Part shown: positions 6,549-15,518 of the stretch, in pieces
How positions within the stretch are numbered: the first letter of the stretch is position 1
Layout of the letters: each line of letters opens with the position of its first letter
Notes under the pieces: model-generated
Told to the model about the DNA's origin: nothing
What the model saw: only the letters and a program-made list of their open reading frames with translations
Database searches by the model: none
NCBI GenBank assembly: GCA_934591745.1
Contig: CAKTPQ010000004.1
Span: 1-64,000 of the forward strand
Reading direction: 5' to 3'
DNA: 64,000 nucleotides
DNA from: an uncultured Oscillospiraceae bacterium
GTDB lineage: Bacteria > Bacillota > Clostridia > Oscillospirales > Oscillospiraceae
Translations under genes and position numbers: made by a program

Positions 6549-8387
6549 TCACACCAGCACCACGCCGTCCAGCGGCGGCAGCGTCAGGTGCAGCTGTCCG
6601 CCCTGTACCAGAAACTGCTGACCGGTAACGCCGTCGCGGCAGAGCGGGCTGTCCCAGTCCAGCGTCAGTGTCAGCACCTGCCCGCCGGCGTTCAGCGCCG
6701 TCACCGTGCGCTCACCGCCGCAGCGGCGCTCTATGACCAGCCCGCCGCCCTGGGCGTACAGATACCGGATACCGCCCCGCCGCAGGGAGGGACGCGCCGA
6801 ACGAAGCTGTCCCAACCGACGGAAGAAAGCCAGCAGCGCCTCATCCTCTCGGCCCCAGGGATAGGTGCCCCGATTCAGAGGGTCCTCGAAACCCTGCATC
6901 CCGGCCTCGTCGCCGTAGTACAGGGTAGGGGAGCCGGGGAAGCTGTACAGCAGCATCCCAGCCAGCCGCAGCTTTTTCTGCCCCCGCTCCAGCTCGGCGG
7001 GGGAGAGGCGGTATGCCGCCCGGGCGGATTTATCCGCGGGGGTATGCTCCGCGCCCAGCAGCGTCAGGATGCGGGCGGTGTCATGGGTGCCCAGGAAGTT
7101 CATGGCTCCGTAAAACGCGGCGGGAGGGTAGTTCTCCCGGATGGACTCCATGGCATCGCGGAAGTCGGCAGCGTCTCCGCCGCCCAGCCAGGCCAGCAGC
7201 GCCGTCCGGAAAGGGTAGTTCATCAGCCCGTGAGTCTCCCGGCCCAGCAGGTACCTGCGCCGCCGGGAATAGGCGATCTTGTTGCTGCCGTCCTCCCACA
7301 CCTCTCCAAGTAGATAGGCGTCGGCCTTTTCCTGCCTGATGGCGGTGCGAATAGCAGCGATAAAGTCGTCCGGCAGCTCATCGGCCACATCCAGCCGCCA
7401 GCCGTCGGCCCCCAGCCGCAGCCATCGCCGTACCACTGAGTCCTCGTCGGAGATAATGAACCGCCGGTAGTCTGGCCGCTCCTCGTTGACCGCCGGCAGT
7501 GTATGTACGCCCCACCACGCGTCGTAGTCCGTGGGCCACGGATGGAAGCTGTACCACCCGAAGTAGGGGGAGTCGGTGCTCTGGGCCGCACCCAGCTCCG
7601 GGTAAAATCCGTCGGCGTTGAAGTAGCGGCTGTTGGAGCCGGTGTGGTTGAACACGCCGTCCAGAATGACGCGGATACCACGGGCGTGGGCCTCCCGGCA
7701 CAGAGCGCAGAAGTCCTCCTCTGTGCCCAGCAGGGGGTCAACGGCCCGGTAATCCGCTGTGTTGTAGCGGTGGTTGCTGTCCGCTTCAAAGATCGGATTG
7801 AGATAAAGCGTGCTGACGGACAGGCTTTTGAGATAGTCCAGCTTCTCCGTAATGCCCGCCAGCGAGCCGCCGAAGAAGTCCCGGTTGGTGATCTGCCCAT
7901 TCTCGTCGGGCAGGAATACCGGCTGGTCGTCCCAGTCGTCATGTACCCAGCGCCGCCCCACCATGCCGGCGACGTCCGGCACGGAGGTGCGGCGGAAACG
8001 GTCTGGAAAAATCTGGTACGTCACGCCCTCGCCGAACCAGGCGGGGGTGGGTGTGTTCTCGTACACCGTCAACTGCCAGCGTACCAGTGCATCCTGGCTG
8101 CACCAGCCGTTTTTGCCCAGGCAGATGGTGCTGCCGTCGCTGCGGGTAAACCGGAAAGCGTACCAGCACAGCTCCGGCTCTGCCGGCGCGGTGTAGACGC
8201 CGGAAAAGCCGTCCGCAGCCGGAGGCAACGGAATGGCCTTGTCCGCCCCGGCGAACTCTTGATGCACCAGCAGCTCGCAGGCGTAGTACGTCTCGTCCCG
8301 CAGGGTGAACGTTACCTCGGCGCCGCATTTCGCCGCGCCGAAAGGAGATTTACAGGACGCGTCCTGCGGATCAAAAACAGGGAGCAT
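6549..8387 (-). CDS. GH13 alpha-glycosidase (cyclomaltodextrinase/neopullulanase-like)
   Basis: 612 residues, no signal peptide, so intracellular. An N-terminal beta-domain (about residues 1-120) precedes the catalytic barrel, which opens with YQIFPDRFRR. All GH13 motifs are present: ILDGVFNHTG (region I), GWRLDVADE (nucleophile Asp), LLGEVWED (acid Glu) and NFLGTHDTARI (region IV His-Asp). It should hydrolyse alpha-1,4 and perhaps alpha-1,6 links in imported maltodextrins or cyclodextrins. The ATG at 8387 was chosen because AGAGG precedes it by 7 nt; a GTG at 8402 overlaps the PBP2 stop. It looks out of place between cell-wall genes and soj, and lies 11 nt after PBP2. Confidence 0.88.
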   Translation of the reverse strand: MLPVFDPQDASCKSPFGAAKCGAEVTFTLRDETYYACELLVHQEFAGADKAIPLPPAADGFSGVYTAPAEPELCWYAFRFTRSDGSTICLGKNGWCSQDALVRWQLTVYENTPTPAWFGEGVTYQIFPDRFRRTSVPDVAGMVGRRWVHDDWDDQPVFLPDENGQITNRDFFGGSLAGITEKLDYLKSLSVSTLYLNPIFEADSNHRYNTADYRAVDPLLGTEEDFCALCREAHARGIRVILDGVFNHTGSNSRYFNADGFYPELGAAQSTDSPYFGWYSFHPWPTDYDAWWGVHTLPAVNEERPDYRRFIISDEDSVVRRWLRLGADGWRLDVADELPDDFIAAIRTAIRQEKADAYLLGEVWEDGSNKIAYSRRRRYLLGRETHGLMNYPFRTALLAWLGGGDAADFRDAMESIRENYPPAAFYGAMNFLGTHDTARILTLLGAEHTPADKSARAAYRLSPAELERGQKKLRLAGMLLYSFPGSPTLYYGDEAGMQGFEDPLNRGTYPWGREDEALLAFFRRLGQLRSARPSLRRGGIRYLYAQGGGLVIERRCGGERTVTALNAGGQVLTLTLDWDSPLCRDGVTGQQFLVQGGQLHLTLPPLDGVVLV

Positions 8388-8398
8388 AGAAAGACCTC

Positions 8399-10432
8399 TC
8401 ACTTCAACAGGGTATTCTCGCCCATGGCGGCGCTGTCGTCCTGGGTATGGCTGAACCAGGAGTTGATGATCTCCACGGCGGTGGTGGCCAGCGCCGCGCC
8501 GCTGCCGCCTTTTTCGATCACGATGGCCACGGCGATCTCCGGGTCCTCGTAGGGGGCGTAGGCCACGAACACGCCGTTGGCGATGTCGGTGCCCACCTGG
8601 GCCGAGCCGGTCTTGGCGCCGGCGGAAACCACGCAGTCACGGAAGGCAAAAGCCACGCTGCCGGAAACGGTCAGCTCATGCATGCCCTTCGTCACAGCTT
8701 CTGCCGTGGAATCGGACATTTCAACGGTGTTCAGCGGCTCGTCGTCGTAAACGTACAGCAGCCGGGAGTTGTCGTACTCCTTGACGTTCTTCAGCAGATG
8801 GGCCTGATAGTGCTGGCCGCCGCCCACCAGCGTGGCGATGTAGTTGGCCAGCTGCAAGGGGGTGAACAGGTTATAGGACTGTCCGATGGCGGCAGTGATG
8901 GTCTGGCCGTCCGTCCACTCCTGGTTATGGCTGTCCGCCCACTCCGGGGAGGCCAGCACGCCGCTGGAGTCGCCGATCTCAATGCCGGTGGACTGCCCCA
9001 GGCCGAACTGGGAGGCATAGCTGTCCAGCGTGCGGATCCCGGTCAGGCGGCCCACCTCATAGAAGAAGTAGTTGCAGGACACGGTGATGGCCTGGGACAC
9101 ATTGATGCGCCCGTGGGTAGCGCCGCCCTGGCGGTAGACCCAGCACATGGGCTGGGGATCCCGGTAGTAGGTGTAGATGCCGCGGTCCTGAATGATGGAG
9201 GAGGGGGTGATGATGCCGCTCTCCAGCGCCGCCACAGCGGTGCACATCTTGAACGTGGAGCCGGGGGCGTAGATGCCCTGGGTGGCCCGGTTGAACATGG
9301 GCAGCCGCTCATCGGCCACCAGCTCGTCGTAATCCTCGTTGAACGTGGACAGGTCGTAGGTGGGGTAGCTGGCCAGCGCCAGCACCTCGCCGCTGCCCAC
9401 GCTGATTACGGCGGCGGCACCGCCGCGCTCGTTGCTGTCCTCGTCGATCATGCCCGTGATGGTCTCCGCCAGCGCACGCTCCACATCGGCCTGCAGGTCG
9501 ATGTCCAACGTCAGCGCCACCGTGCCGCCGGGCTGCGGCTCCCGGGTGTACAGTTCGCCGGTGAGCTTGCCGTCCTCGTCGGTGGTGATGAGCCGCCGTC
9601 CGTCCGTGCCCCGCAGATACTCCTCAAAGGCCTTCTCCACGCCGTCCTTGCCCACAAGGTCGTTCATGGAGTAGCCCTTGTCCGCGTAGCCTACGTACCC
9701 GGTCTTTTCATTGCTGCTCCACTCCTCCTGCCAGATGGGGCCGATGGTGCCCAGAATGTGGGCCGCCAGCGTGGTGTTGTACACACGGGCGGAGGCGGTG
9801 TGGATGCTGACGCCCTCATAGCGCCCGTCGGTAATGAGGCTCAGCACCTCCGAGGACACGTCCTCGGCAAAGGTATAGCTGTCACGGCTGTGCAGCTCGT
9901 ACCGCACGCCGATGACCAGCCGCGCATCCTTTTCCGACAGGCTCTCGTCGATATGGTACAGCTCCCGCATCTCCGCGATGAGCTGCCGTCCGGCGGCGGT
10001 GGCGGTCAGTTTGTTCTGCTCCAGAAACTTGCTGAAGCTCTCCGACCGGTCATTGGTATAGCGGACAAAGCTGCCGGTCTGCCCGATGGGCAGCGTGTCG
10101 TTCCAGGCGGTGCCCGTGTCCTGACACAGGTGAATGAGCCGCAGGATGGCATCGTTCAGCGCCTCCTCGTCGGAAAAGCCGCTGCGGTCAAACACCAGCG
10201 TGTAGGCCAGCCGATTGGATACCAGCACCTTGCCGTTCCGGTCGGTGATGATGCCGCGGGAGGCGGGCACCGCCTCGCTGGCGGCGTTGCTGGAGATGGA
10301 GCGCGCCCGGTTCTCACTGCCGTGCAGCACCTGCGCGTCATACAGCACCGCCAGAAACAGCAGCAGACATACGCCGAAAAGACCCAGTAGGATCAGGACC
10401 CGCCGTTTGGCGGGATGTGGATTCTTTATCAT
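8399..10432 (-). CDS. mrdA: Penicillin-binding protein 2 (class B transpeptidase, elongasome)
   Basis: 677 residues. A short cytosolic start and one TM helix (VLILLGLFGVCLLLFLAVLY) precede the pedestal domain (ASRGIITDRNGKVL). The transpeptidase motifs are SxxK in APGSTFKMC, SxN in SCNYF and KTG(S) in AKTGSAQ. It cross-links peptidoglycan during side-wall growth with RodA, MreC and MreD. It follows mreD by 16 nt in a mreC-mreD-mrdA order typical of rod-shaped bacteria. No rodA or mreB is found in the window, so those partners must be encoded elsewhere. Confidence 0.93.
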   Translation of the reverse strand: MIKNPHPAKRRVLILLGLFGVCLLLFLAVLYDAQVLHGSENRARSISSNAASEAVPASRGIITDRNGKVLVSNRLAYTLVFDRSGFSDEEALNDAILRLIHLCQDTGTAWNDTLPIGQTGSFVRYTNDRSESFSKFLEQNKLTATAAGRQLIAEMRELYHIDESLSEKDARLVIGVRYELHSRDSYTFAEDVSSEVLSLITDGRYEGVSIHTASARVYNTTLAAHILGTIGPIWQEEWSSNEKTGYVGYADKGYSMNDLVGKDGVEKAFEEYLRGTDGRRLITTDEDGKLTGELYTREPQPGGTVALTLDIDLQADVERALAETITGMIDEDSNERGGAAAVISVGSGEVLALASYPTYDLSTFNEDYDELVADERLPMFNRATQGIYAPGSTFKMCTAVAALESGIITPSSIIQDRGIYTYYRDPQPMCWVYRQGGATHGRINVSQAITVSCNYFFYEVGRLTGIRTLDSYASQFGLGQSTGIEIGDSSGVLASPEWADSHNQEWTDGQTITAAIGQSYNLFTPLQLANYIATLVGGGQHYQAHLLKNVKEYDNSRLLYVYDDEPLNTVEMSDSTAEAVTKGMHELTVSGSVAFAFRDCVVSAGAKTGSAQVGTDIANGVFVAYAPYEDPEIAVAIVIEKGGSGAALATTAVEIINSWFSHTQDDSAAMGENTLLK

Positions 10433-10448
10433 GGGAAACTCCTCATTG

Positions 10449-10958
10449 TCAGTCGCTCCGCGTCAGCCGGAAGACCTTGCGGAAGGGAAAATGCGCCAGC
10501 GGCGTCACCGCCAACGACAGCAGCAGCTCCTTGCCCAGCAGCGTCAGTGCCGGGCCGGTGGAGATGTCCTGCTGATATGTCAGCAGCAGGATCCGCAGAA
10601 AGCCGCACAGCAGCAGCCCCACAGCGGACACGGCCAGTGAGCAGAACAGTCCCGCCACGATGACCTGCCCGGACAGCAGCCGCGCCAGAATCGCCGCGAT
10701 GAAAAACGTCAGGCAGTAGAAGCACACAAATACGCCGGTGGGCATCAGCAGGTCGCAGGCCAGCCCGAAAAACAGGGCGTACAGCAAAGACTGGCCGCTG
10801 CGCTCCAGCGTCACGGGGATCAGCGCCAGCGCCGGCAGCAGGAACGGGTGTACGCCGCCTATGCGCACGTACACCAGCAACATGTTCTGCACCAGCACCA
10901 GCAGCAGCGCACACAGGCAGTACAATATCCACTTTCGCACCACAGCGCGTCGCGTCAT
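10449..10958 (-). CDS. mreD: Rod shape-determining protein MreD
   Basis: 169 residues, strongly hydrophobic with about five TM helices, starting MTRRAVVRKWILYCLC. The segment GGVHPFLLPALALIPVTL and the following GLACDLLMPTGVFVCFY fit the MreD pattern (G...D......G). It links MreC and PBP2 to the elongation machinery. It is flanked by mreC (19 nt upstream) and mrdA (16 nt downstream). Assignment rests on context plus topology; sequence conservation in this family is low. Confidence 0.88.
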   Translation of the reverse strand: MTRRAVVRKWILYCLCALLLVLVQNMLLVYVRIGGVHPFLLPALALIPVTLERSGQSLLYALFFGLACDLLMPTGVFVCFYCLTFFIAAILARLLSGQVIVAGLFCSLAVSAVGLLLCGFLRILLLTYQQDISTGPALTLLGKELLLSLAVTPLAHFPFRKVFRLTRSD

Positions 10959-10977
10959 AGCCGATCCTTTCCCGCGG

Positions 10978-11817
10978 TCACTCCACCACGTCGAAATCCG
11001 TCACGATATACAGGTCCGTCAGGGTATCCAGCTCACAGCGGGGCGTCAGCACCGCATAGCGGGCCAGCCCGCCGTCGTCGGTGCGTACCTCCTCCACAGA
11101 GCCGATGGGCAGTCCGTAGGGATAATAGCCCCCCAGTCCGGATGTCACCACCAGGTCGCCCTTGATGAGCGTGGAGGAATCCGGCAGATAGCTGAGCTTC
11201 AGCTTGCCCTCCGCCATCAGCGACAGGTCGCCGGCGGCGATGGCTGTTTCCTCCGTGCGGAACACCATGGCGCCCAGCTGGGAGCCGGTGTCCAGAATGG
11301 TGGTGAGGCGGCACCAGTTCAGCCCCACCTCCGTCACCACGCCCACCAGATTGCCGTAGCAGTCCACGGCGCAGTCGTTTTCCGCCACGCCGTGCTGGCT
11401 GCCCCGGTTCAGCACCAGTGTGCTGGACCAGTTGGATACGTCCCGCTGGGTGATGCGGGCCGCCTCAAATGTCAGGTCGGACCGTTGGGCCCGCAGATCC
11501 AGCAGCTCCCGCAGCCGTTGATTTTCCTCGGCGGCGGGCTGTGCCGCCCGCAGTTCCTGCCGCAGCTGGGCGTTCTCCTGCCGCAGCGCCTCATTCTCCG
11601 CCTGCAGTTCCTCGATGCTGGCAAAGTGGTCGCCGATGCCGCCGACCCACTCCACCACCGCCGAGCCTGCCGAGCGGAAGGGCGACGCGATGACGCCCAG
11701 CGCATTGTGCAGCAGACTGGTGCCGGAGCCAAGAGCCGAGATGATGCACAGCACCACGGCGATGACGGCGGCCCCGGCCAGCAGCCAGATACCGGTTTTC
11801 GTAAAAAATCGTTTCAT
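10978..11817 (-). CDS. mreC: Rod shape-determining protein MreC
   Basis: 279 residues. One N-terminal TM helix (GIWLLAGAAVIAVVLCIISAL) is followed by a coiled coil (about residues 70-105, ELQAENEALRQENAQLRQEL) and a beta-rich extracytoplasmic domain (ARITQRDVSNWSSTLVLNRG, then TSGLGGYYPYGLPIGSV). This is the standard MreC layout; it activates PBP2/RodA. It lies directly downstream of maf, as in many Firmicutes, but the mreB gene that often sits between is missing here. Confidence 0.93.
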   Translation of the reverse strand: MKRFFTKTGIWLLAGAAVIAVVLCIISALGSGTSLLHNALGVIASPFRSAGSAVVEWVGGIGDHFASIEELQAENEALRQENAQLRQELRAAQPAAEENQRLRELLDLRAQRSDLTFEAARITQRDVSNWSSTLVLNRGSQHGVAENDCAVDCYGNLVGVVTEVGLNWCRLTTILDTGSQLGAMVFRTEETAIAAGDLSLMAEGKLKLSYLPDSSTLIKGDLVVTSGLGGYYPYGLPIGSVEEVRTDDGGLARYAVLTPRCELDTLTDLYIVTDFDVVE

Positions 11818-11830
11818 CCGTCGTTTCCTC

Positions 11831-12403
11831 TCAACCCAACAGCGTGACGCCGAACTCCGCCAGCATCCGGCTGAGCAGCAGCACCGGCAGGCCCATCACA
11901 TTGAAAAAGTCGCCGTCGATACGCTCCACCAGCAGCGCACCCTGCCCCTGCACGCCATAGGCCCCCGCCTTGTCCATAGGCTCGCCCCCGGCGATGTAGG
12001 CCCGCAGCTCCGCCTCCGATGCGGGGCGGAAATAGACGTCTGTTGCCTGCGCCCGGGTCAGAACATGCGCGCCCTGCCGCACCGTCACGCCGGTGCATAC
12101 GGTGTGGTGCCGCCCCTGCAGGGCCGTCAGCATGGCCAGTGCCTCTGCCTGGTCGGCGGGCTTGCCCAGCTTTTTGTCGTCCAGAAATACCATGGTGTCG
12201 GCGGTGATGACGATCTCCTCCTCGTCGGAGGGGACTGCCTGCGACTTCTCCCGGGAGATGTAGCACACGATCTCCTCCGGCGTCAGGCCGTCGGGATACC
12301 ACTCCTCCACCTGCGGCACCCGGATGGTAAAATCGCGGATGCCGATGCGCTGCAAAAGCTCCTGCCGCCGGGGGGAGCCGGAGGCCAGTACGATCCTCGC
12401 CAT
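11831..12403 (-). CDS. maf: Maf-family nucleoside triphosphate pyrophosphatase
   Basis: 190 residues starting MARIVLASGSPRRQELL, the family signature with the SxSPRR phosphate-binding motif. The downstream Maf motifs are present: EIVITADTMVFLD, KPADQAEALAMLTALQGR and GEPMDKAGAYGVQGQGALL. Maf proteins hydrolyse dTTP, UTP or modified pyrimidine nucleotides, and overexpression delays septation in Bacillus. It starts 5 nt after dut, another nucleotide-sanitising enzyme, and 13 nt before mreC. Confidence 0.94.
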   Translation of the reverse strand: MARIVLASGSPRRQELLQRIGIRDFTIRVPQVEEWYPDGLTPEEIVCYISREKSQAVPSDEEEIVITADTMVFLDDKKLGKPADQAEALAMLTALQGRHHTVCTGVTVRQGAHVLTRAQATDVYFRPASEAELRAYIAGGEPMDKAGAYGVQGQGALLVERIDGDFFNVMGLPVLLLSRMLAEFGVTLLG

Positions 12404-12408
12404 ACCGC

Positions 12409-12858
12409 TCACCGCCCCGTGGAGCCGAAGCCGCCGGCGCCCCGCGCCGTCTCGTCCAGCTCCTCCGCCTGCACCACCACGGGCCGCACCACCGGCGTCA
12501 CCATCAGCTGGGCAATGCGGTCGCCGGGATGGACGGTGTAGGGGCCGTTCCCCAGATTCACCAGTCCCACGCCGATCTCGCCGCGGTAGTCGCTGTCGAT
12601 GACGCCCACGCCGTTGGACAGGCACACGCCCTGCTTGATGCCCAGCCCGCTGCGGGCGAACACCAGCGCCACATAGTCCGCCGAGGGCAGGGCGATGGCG
12701 ATGCCGGTGGGGATGAGCCGCCGTTCTCCGGCGGCCAGCGTCACCGGCTGGTCCATGCAGGCGCACAGATCCATGCACGCCGCACCCGCCGTGGCAAAGT
12801 GGGGCAGCGGGATCTCCGTCCCTATTTTGGGGGACAGCGCCTTGATCTTTAGTTCCAT
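12409..12858 (-). CDS. dut: Deoxyuridine 5'-triphosphate nucleotidohydrolase (dUTPase)
   Basis: 149 residues, the normal trimeric dUTPase length. Motifs run in order: AGAACMDLCA (1), ARSGLGIKQG (2), GVIDSDYRGEIGV (3), GDRIAQLMV (4) and the C-terminal arm RGAGGFGSTGR (5, the glycine-rich P-loop-like lid). It removes dUTP and makes dUMP for thymidylate. It is followed by maf after 5 nt. The 66-bp gap upstream (12859-12924) is AT-rich but I see no confident promoter in it. Confidence 0.97.
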   Translation of the reverse strand: MELKIKALSPKIGTEIPLPHFATAGAACMDLCACMDQPVTLAAGERRLIPTGIAIALPSADYVALVFARSGLGIKQGVCLSNGVGVIDSDYRGEIGVGLVNLGNGPYTVHPGDRIAQLMVTPVVRPVVVQAEELDETARGAGGFGSTGR

Positions 12859-12924
12859 AGAAACACCTTTTTCCGATAATATTGAAAACTATTTGTATTA
12901 TTAAACGCGAATTATACCCACAGT

Positions 12925-15006
12925 TTACTCAACGCCCCGGTAGAACAGCCCTCTCGTCAGGTCCTCCGGCGCCCAGTCTCCGCCGTTCCGGTACCGCCGC
13001 AGCACGCGGGCGCACTGCTCCGGCGTCTCCGTGGTGAACCGCAGCCGGCCGTAGGTCAGGCCGCAGCGCCGCATCTCCGGCTTGTCGGCCAGAAACAGCG
13101 TTTTGCTGTTCTGTATCTCGCACCGGCAGCCGTAGCCGCAGGTCACGGGGAACTGTGCACCGGTACGGTCGGTAAGGATGCTGCCCGCTCCGTGGCTGCA
13201 GCCCGGGCCGCACCGGGTGACACAGTTTTCCGTCACCATCAGCGGCAGCCGTCCGTAGACCACAGCCTCGCAGGGCAGGTACTTCTTCAGATCGCGGATC
13301 TGCTGCCACCGCAGCTCGAAGGACACCGCGGCAGAGTCCAGTCCCTGCTCCCGCCAGAACAGCAGAGCGCGGGAGTTGAAGATGTTCAGCCCGCAGTCGC
13401 CCCGCAGCGTCCGCCCTAGCCCTCGCACAATGGGCAGGTGGCCCAGATTGCCTATGCTGACGGAGGAGGCCTCCGGGTGCCGCTGCAGCAGCTGCCGCAG
13501 CGGCACCTCGTCCGCCGTCCGGAAAATGCGGGGCAGCACGGCGCACAGCTCCGTTTCGCCCCAGTCCAGTCCGGCGTCCAGCTTATCCAATTCCTCTATG
13601 GGCACATACACGATGGCGGGCCTTTCCGCCAGCAGCGCCGCCGTGACCTGCTCCGCCTTCAGCACCGAGCAGGTAAAGCGCATATCCTGCCCGCCCTCCG
13701 GTGCATCCGGCAGGGGAGGGACGGGCAGCTCCCGGCGGGGCGGGATGTCTACCCGCCGCTTTGCCAGCTCCTCCAGCAGCTCCCGGCGCAGACCGTTGAC
13801 GGTGCTGGCGGACACCATCAGCCCCTCGTCCAGCTCCATTTCGATATTGTCTGCCGTGAATACGGTGCCGCCGGTCTTGCTCAGCCGCTGCCGCAGCTCC
13901 TCCGCCGTCACCGCCCGGTTCCGGGCTTCCTCCGGAATATCGCCCTGCGCCATGGCCATGGCGACGCCGTGGTGGACGGTACAGGCGCCGCTCAGCCGCA
14001 CCGGCTGGCCCCGGCGCACCGTCAGACGGAGGTTCACCGGTATTTTCCGGTTTTCCCGTCCGTTTTCGTATGTCTCGCGGGCGGCGGCGAACAGCTCCTT
14101 TGGCTCCGGTGCGTTTTCCGGACGGGTGCCGAACATCTGAGGGCCCTTTTTCCCCAGCCAGTACCCGTCGGTAAACCCGCTGCGGGAGAAGGCCTGCTCC
14201 AGCTGACGGGCTTCCTCCGCCGTAGGACGGCGCTTTTCATCGAGCAGCCGCCGGTAGATGCCGGTGATGACCGCTACATACTCCGGCCGCTTCATGCGGC
14301 CCTCCAGCTTGAGGCAGTCCACGCCCATCTCCTCCATCTCCGCCAGATACGCCGACAGGTTGGCGTCCTTCAGGCTCAGAGGGTGTCCGCCCCGGCAGGG
14401 ACCGTCCACGCCGTAGGGCAGGCGGCAGGGCTGGGCGCAGGCGCCCCGGTTGCCGCTGCGCTCGCCCACCACGGCGCTCATCTCGCACTGGCCGGAGTAG
14501 CACATGCACAGCGCGCCGTGGACGAACGCCTCGATCTGGGCGGGGCACCCGGCGCAGATCTCCCGCACCTCGTCCCGGGAAAGCTCACGGGCCAGCACCA
14601 CCCGCTCCATGCCCAGCGCGGCGGCCTCGTTGGCGCCGCCCAGAGTGAACAGGCTCATCTGTGTGCTGGCGTGGAGGGGCACGTCCGGCACGATCTCCCG
14701 CGCCAGCGTCAGAAGCCCCCAGTCCTGTACCAGTATGGCGTCCACACCCATGGCGCTGGCCTTGCGCAGCGCCTCCGCCGCCTGCACCAGCTCCCGGTCG
14801 GTCAGCAGGGTGTTCAGCGTCAGAAAGACCCGCACGCCCCGCAGATGGCAATACGCCACCGCCGACGCGAATTCCTCGTCGGTAAAGTTTTTGGCGCTGC
14901 GCCGCGCATTGAACGCACCGAAGCCCATATACACCGCATCCGCGCCGGACTGGACGGCGGCGATGAGAGAGTCAAAGCCGCCGGCGGGGGAGAGAAGCTC
15001 CATCAT
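12925..15006 (-). CDS. U32-family peptidase (long form)
   Basis: 693 residues. The N-terminal TIM-barrel-like region starts MMELLSPAGGFDSLIAAVQSG. The U32 signature is EAFVHGALCMCYSGQC followed by RSGNRGACAQPCR. The long form carries a second half ending in a Cys cluster (CVTRCGPGCSHG and CGYGCRC), a likely Fe-S site as in RlhA-type members that act in tRNA/rRNA hydroxylation. Collagenase activity is a historical label for this family and need not apply. The start overlaps the zapA stop. The pairing zapA-U32 is common in Firmicutes. Confidence 0.88.
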   Translation of the reverse strand: MMELLSPAGGFDSLIAAVQSGADAVYMGFGAFNARRSAKNFTDEEFASAVAYCHLRGVRVFLTLNTLLTDRELVQAAEALRKASAMGVDAILVQDWGLLTLAREIVPDVPLHASTQMSLFTLGGANEAAALGMERVVLARELSRDEVREICAGCPAQIEAFVHGALCMCYSGQCEMSAVVGERSGNRGACAQPCRLPYGVDGPCRGGHPLSLKDANLSAYLAEMEEMGVDCLKLEGRMKRPEYVAVITGIYRRLLDEKRRPTAEEARQLEQAFSRSGFTDGYWLGKKGPQMFGTRPENAPEPKELFAAARETYENGRENRKIPVNLRLTVRRGQPVRLSGACTVHHGVAMAMAQGDIPEEARNRAVTAEELRQRLSKTGGTVFTADNIEMELDEGLMVSASTVNGLRRELLEELAKRRVDIPPRRELPVPPLPDAPEGGQDMRFTCSVLKAEQVTAALLAERPAIVYVPIEELDKLDAGLDWGETELCAVLPRIFRTADEVPLRQLLQRHPEASSVSIGNLGHLPIVRGLGRTLRGDCGLNIFNSRALLFWREQGLDSAAVSFELRWQQIRDLKKYLPCEAVVYGRLPLMVTENCVTRCGPGCSHGAGSILTDRTGAQFPVTCGYGCRCEIQNSKTLFLADKPEMRRCGLTYGRLRFTTETPEQCARVLRRYRNGGDWAPEDLTRGLFYRGVE

Positions 15007-15320
15007 CCCTTGCGGTTCTGCTGGGACTGCAGCTTGCGGCGCAGCTCGGCGGCCTCGTTCTTGGCGCGGCTGGCCTCGTCCAGATAGGTCTTCAGCTGGC
15101 GGCGCAGGTTATCGGCATTCTCCTGTGCCTTGCACAGCTCGTCCGCCAGATTCACGGCGGCCAGCACGGCAGCGTTGTCGCGGCTCATGTGGGCGCCGTC
15201 CATCAGCTGACGCATCTCACCGTCCACCATAGCGCCTACCTTCTCCATGTAGGCCGCGTCCTCCTCCGCCACCAGCGTATACTCCGTGCCGCAGATGGTC
15301 ATCGTTACCCGATTCGCCAT
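15003..15320 (-). CDS. zapA: Cell division protein ZapA
   Basis: 105 residues starting MANRVTMTICGTEYTLV, a beta-strand region followed by the ZapA helix (AYMEKVGAMVDGEMRQL, AAVNLADELCKAQEN) and a C-terminal coiled coil. ZapA binds FtsZ and bundles protofilaments at the Z ring. The gene overlaps the U32 peptidase by 4 nt. It has a strong GAGGAGG ribosome site and the promoter at 15382-15409. Confidence 0.9.
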   Translation of the reverse strand: MANRVTMTICGTEYTLVAEEDAAYMEKVGAMVDGEMRQLMDGAHMSRDNAAVLAAVNLADELCKAQENADNLRRQLKTYLDEASRAKNEAAELRRKLQSQQNRKG

Positions 15321-15381
15321 AGGTCAACCTCCTCTGTGTATCCGTAAAAATTCTACTGGTAGAGATGCTTATACAGCATCC

Positions 15382-15409
15382 ATTATAGCACAATTTCCCG
15401 GCGTGGAAA
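15382..15409 (-). promoter_or_regulatory. Promoter of zapA and the long minus-strand unit
   Basis: On the minus strand, TTTCCA (15409-15404), a 16-nt spacer and TATAAT (15387-15382) with a TGC extended -10. The ~60-nt leader contains GATGCTGTATAAGCATC, a small imperfect hairpin. Confidence 0.7.
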
Positions 15410-15458
15410 GTGTATTTTGCCGAAAAGCGGAAATTTGTAAAAATGTGACCGCTCCCGC

Positions 15459-15487
15459 TTTACGCCGCTCCACTTTTCATGTAAAAT
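15459..15487 (+). promoter_or_regulatory. Promoter of dnaD
   Basis: TTTACG (15459-15464), a 17-nt spacer and TAAAAT (15482-15487), 31 nt before the dnaD ATG. It is divergent from the zapA promoter. Confidence 0.6.
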
Positions 15488-15518
15488 AGGGGCACTGATA
15501 AAAAAGGAGGCCCTGTCC

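Noticed and set aside
8447-10390. A 647-codon open frame on the plus strand opposite PBP2
   Set aside because: PBP2 on the minus strand has all three transpeptidase motifs; the antisense frame is a compositional shadow.
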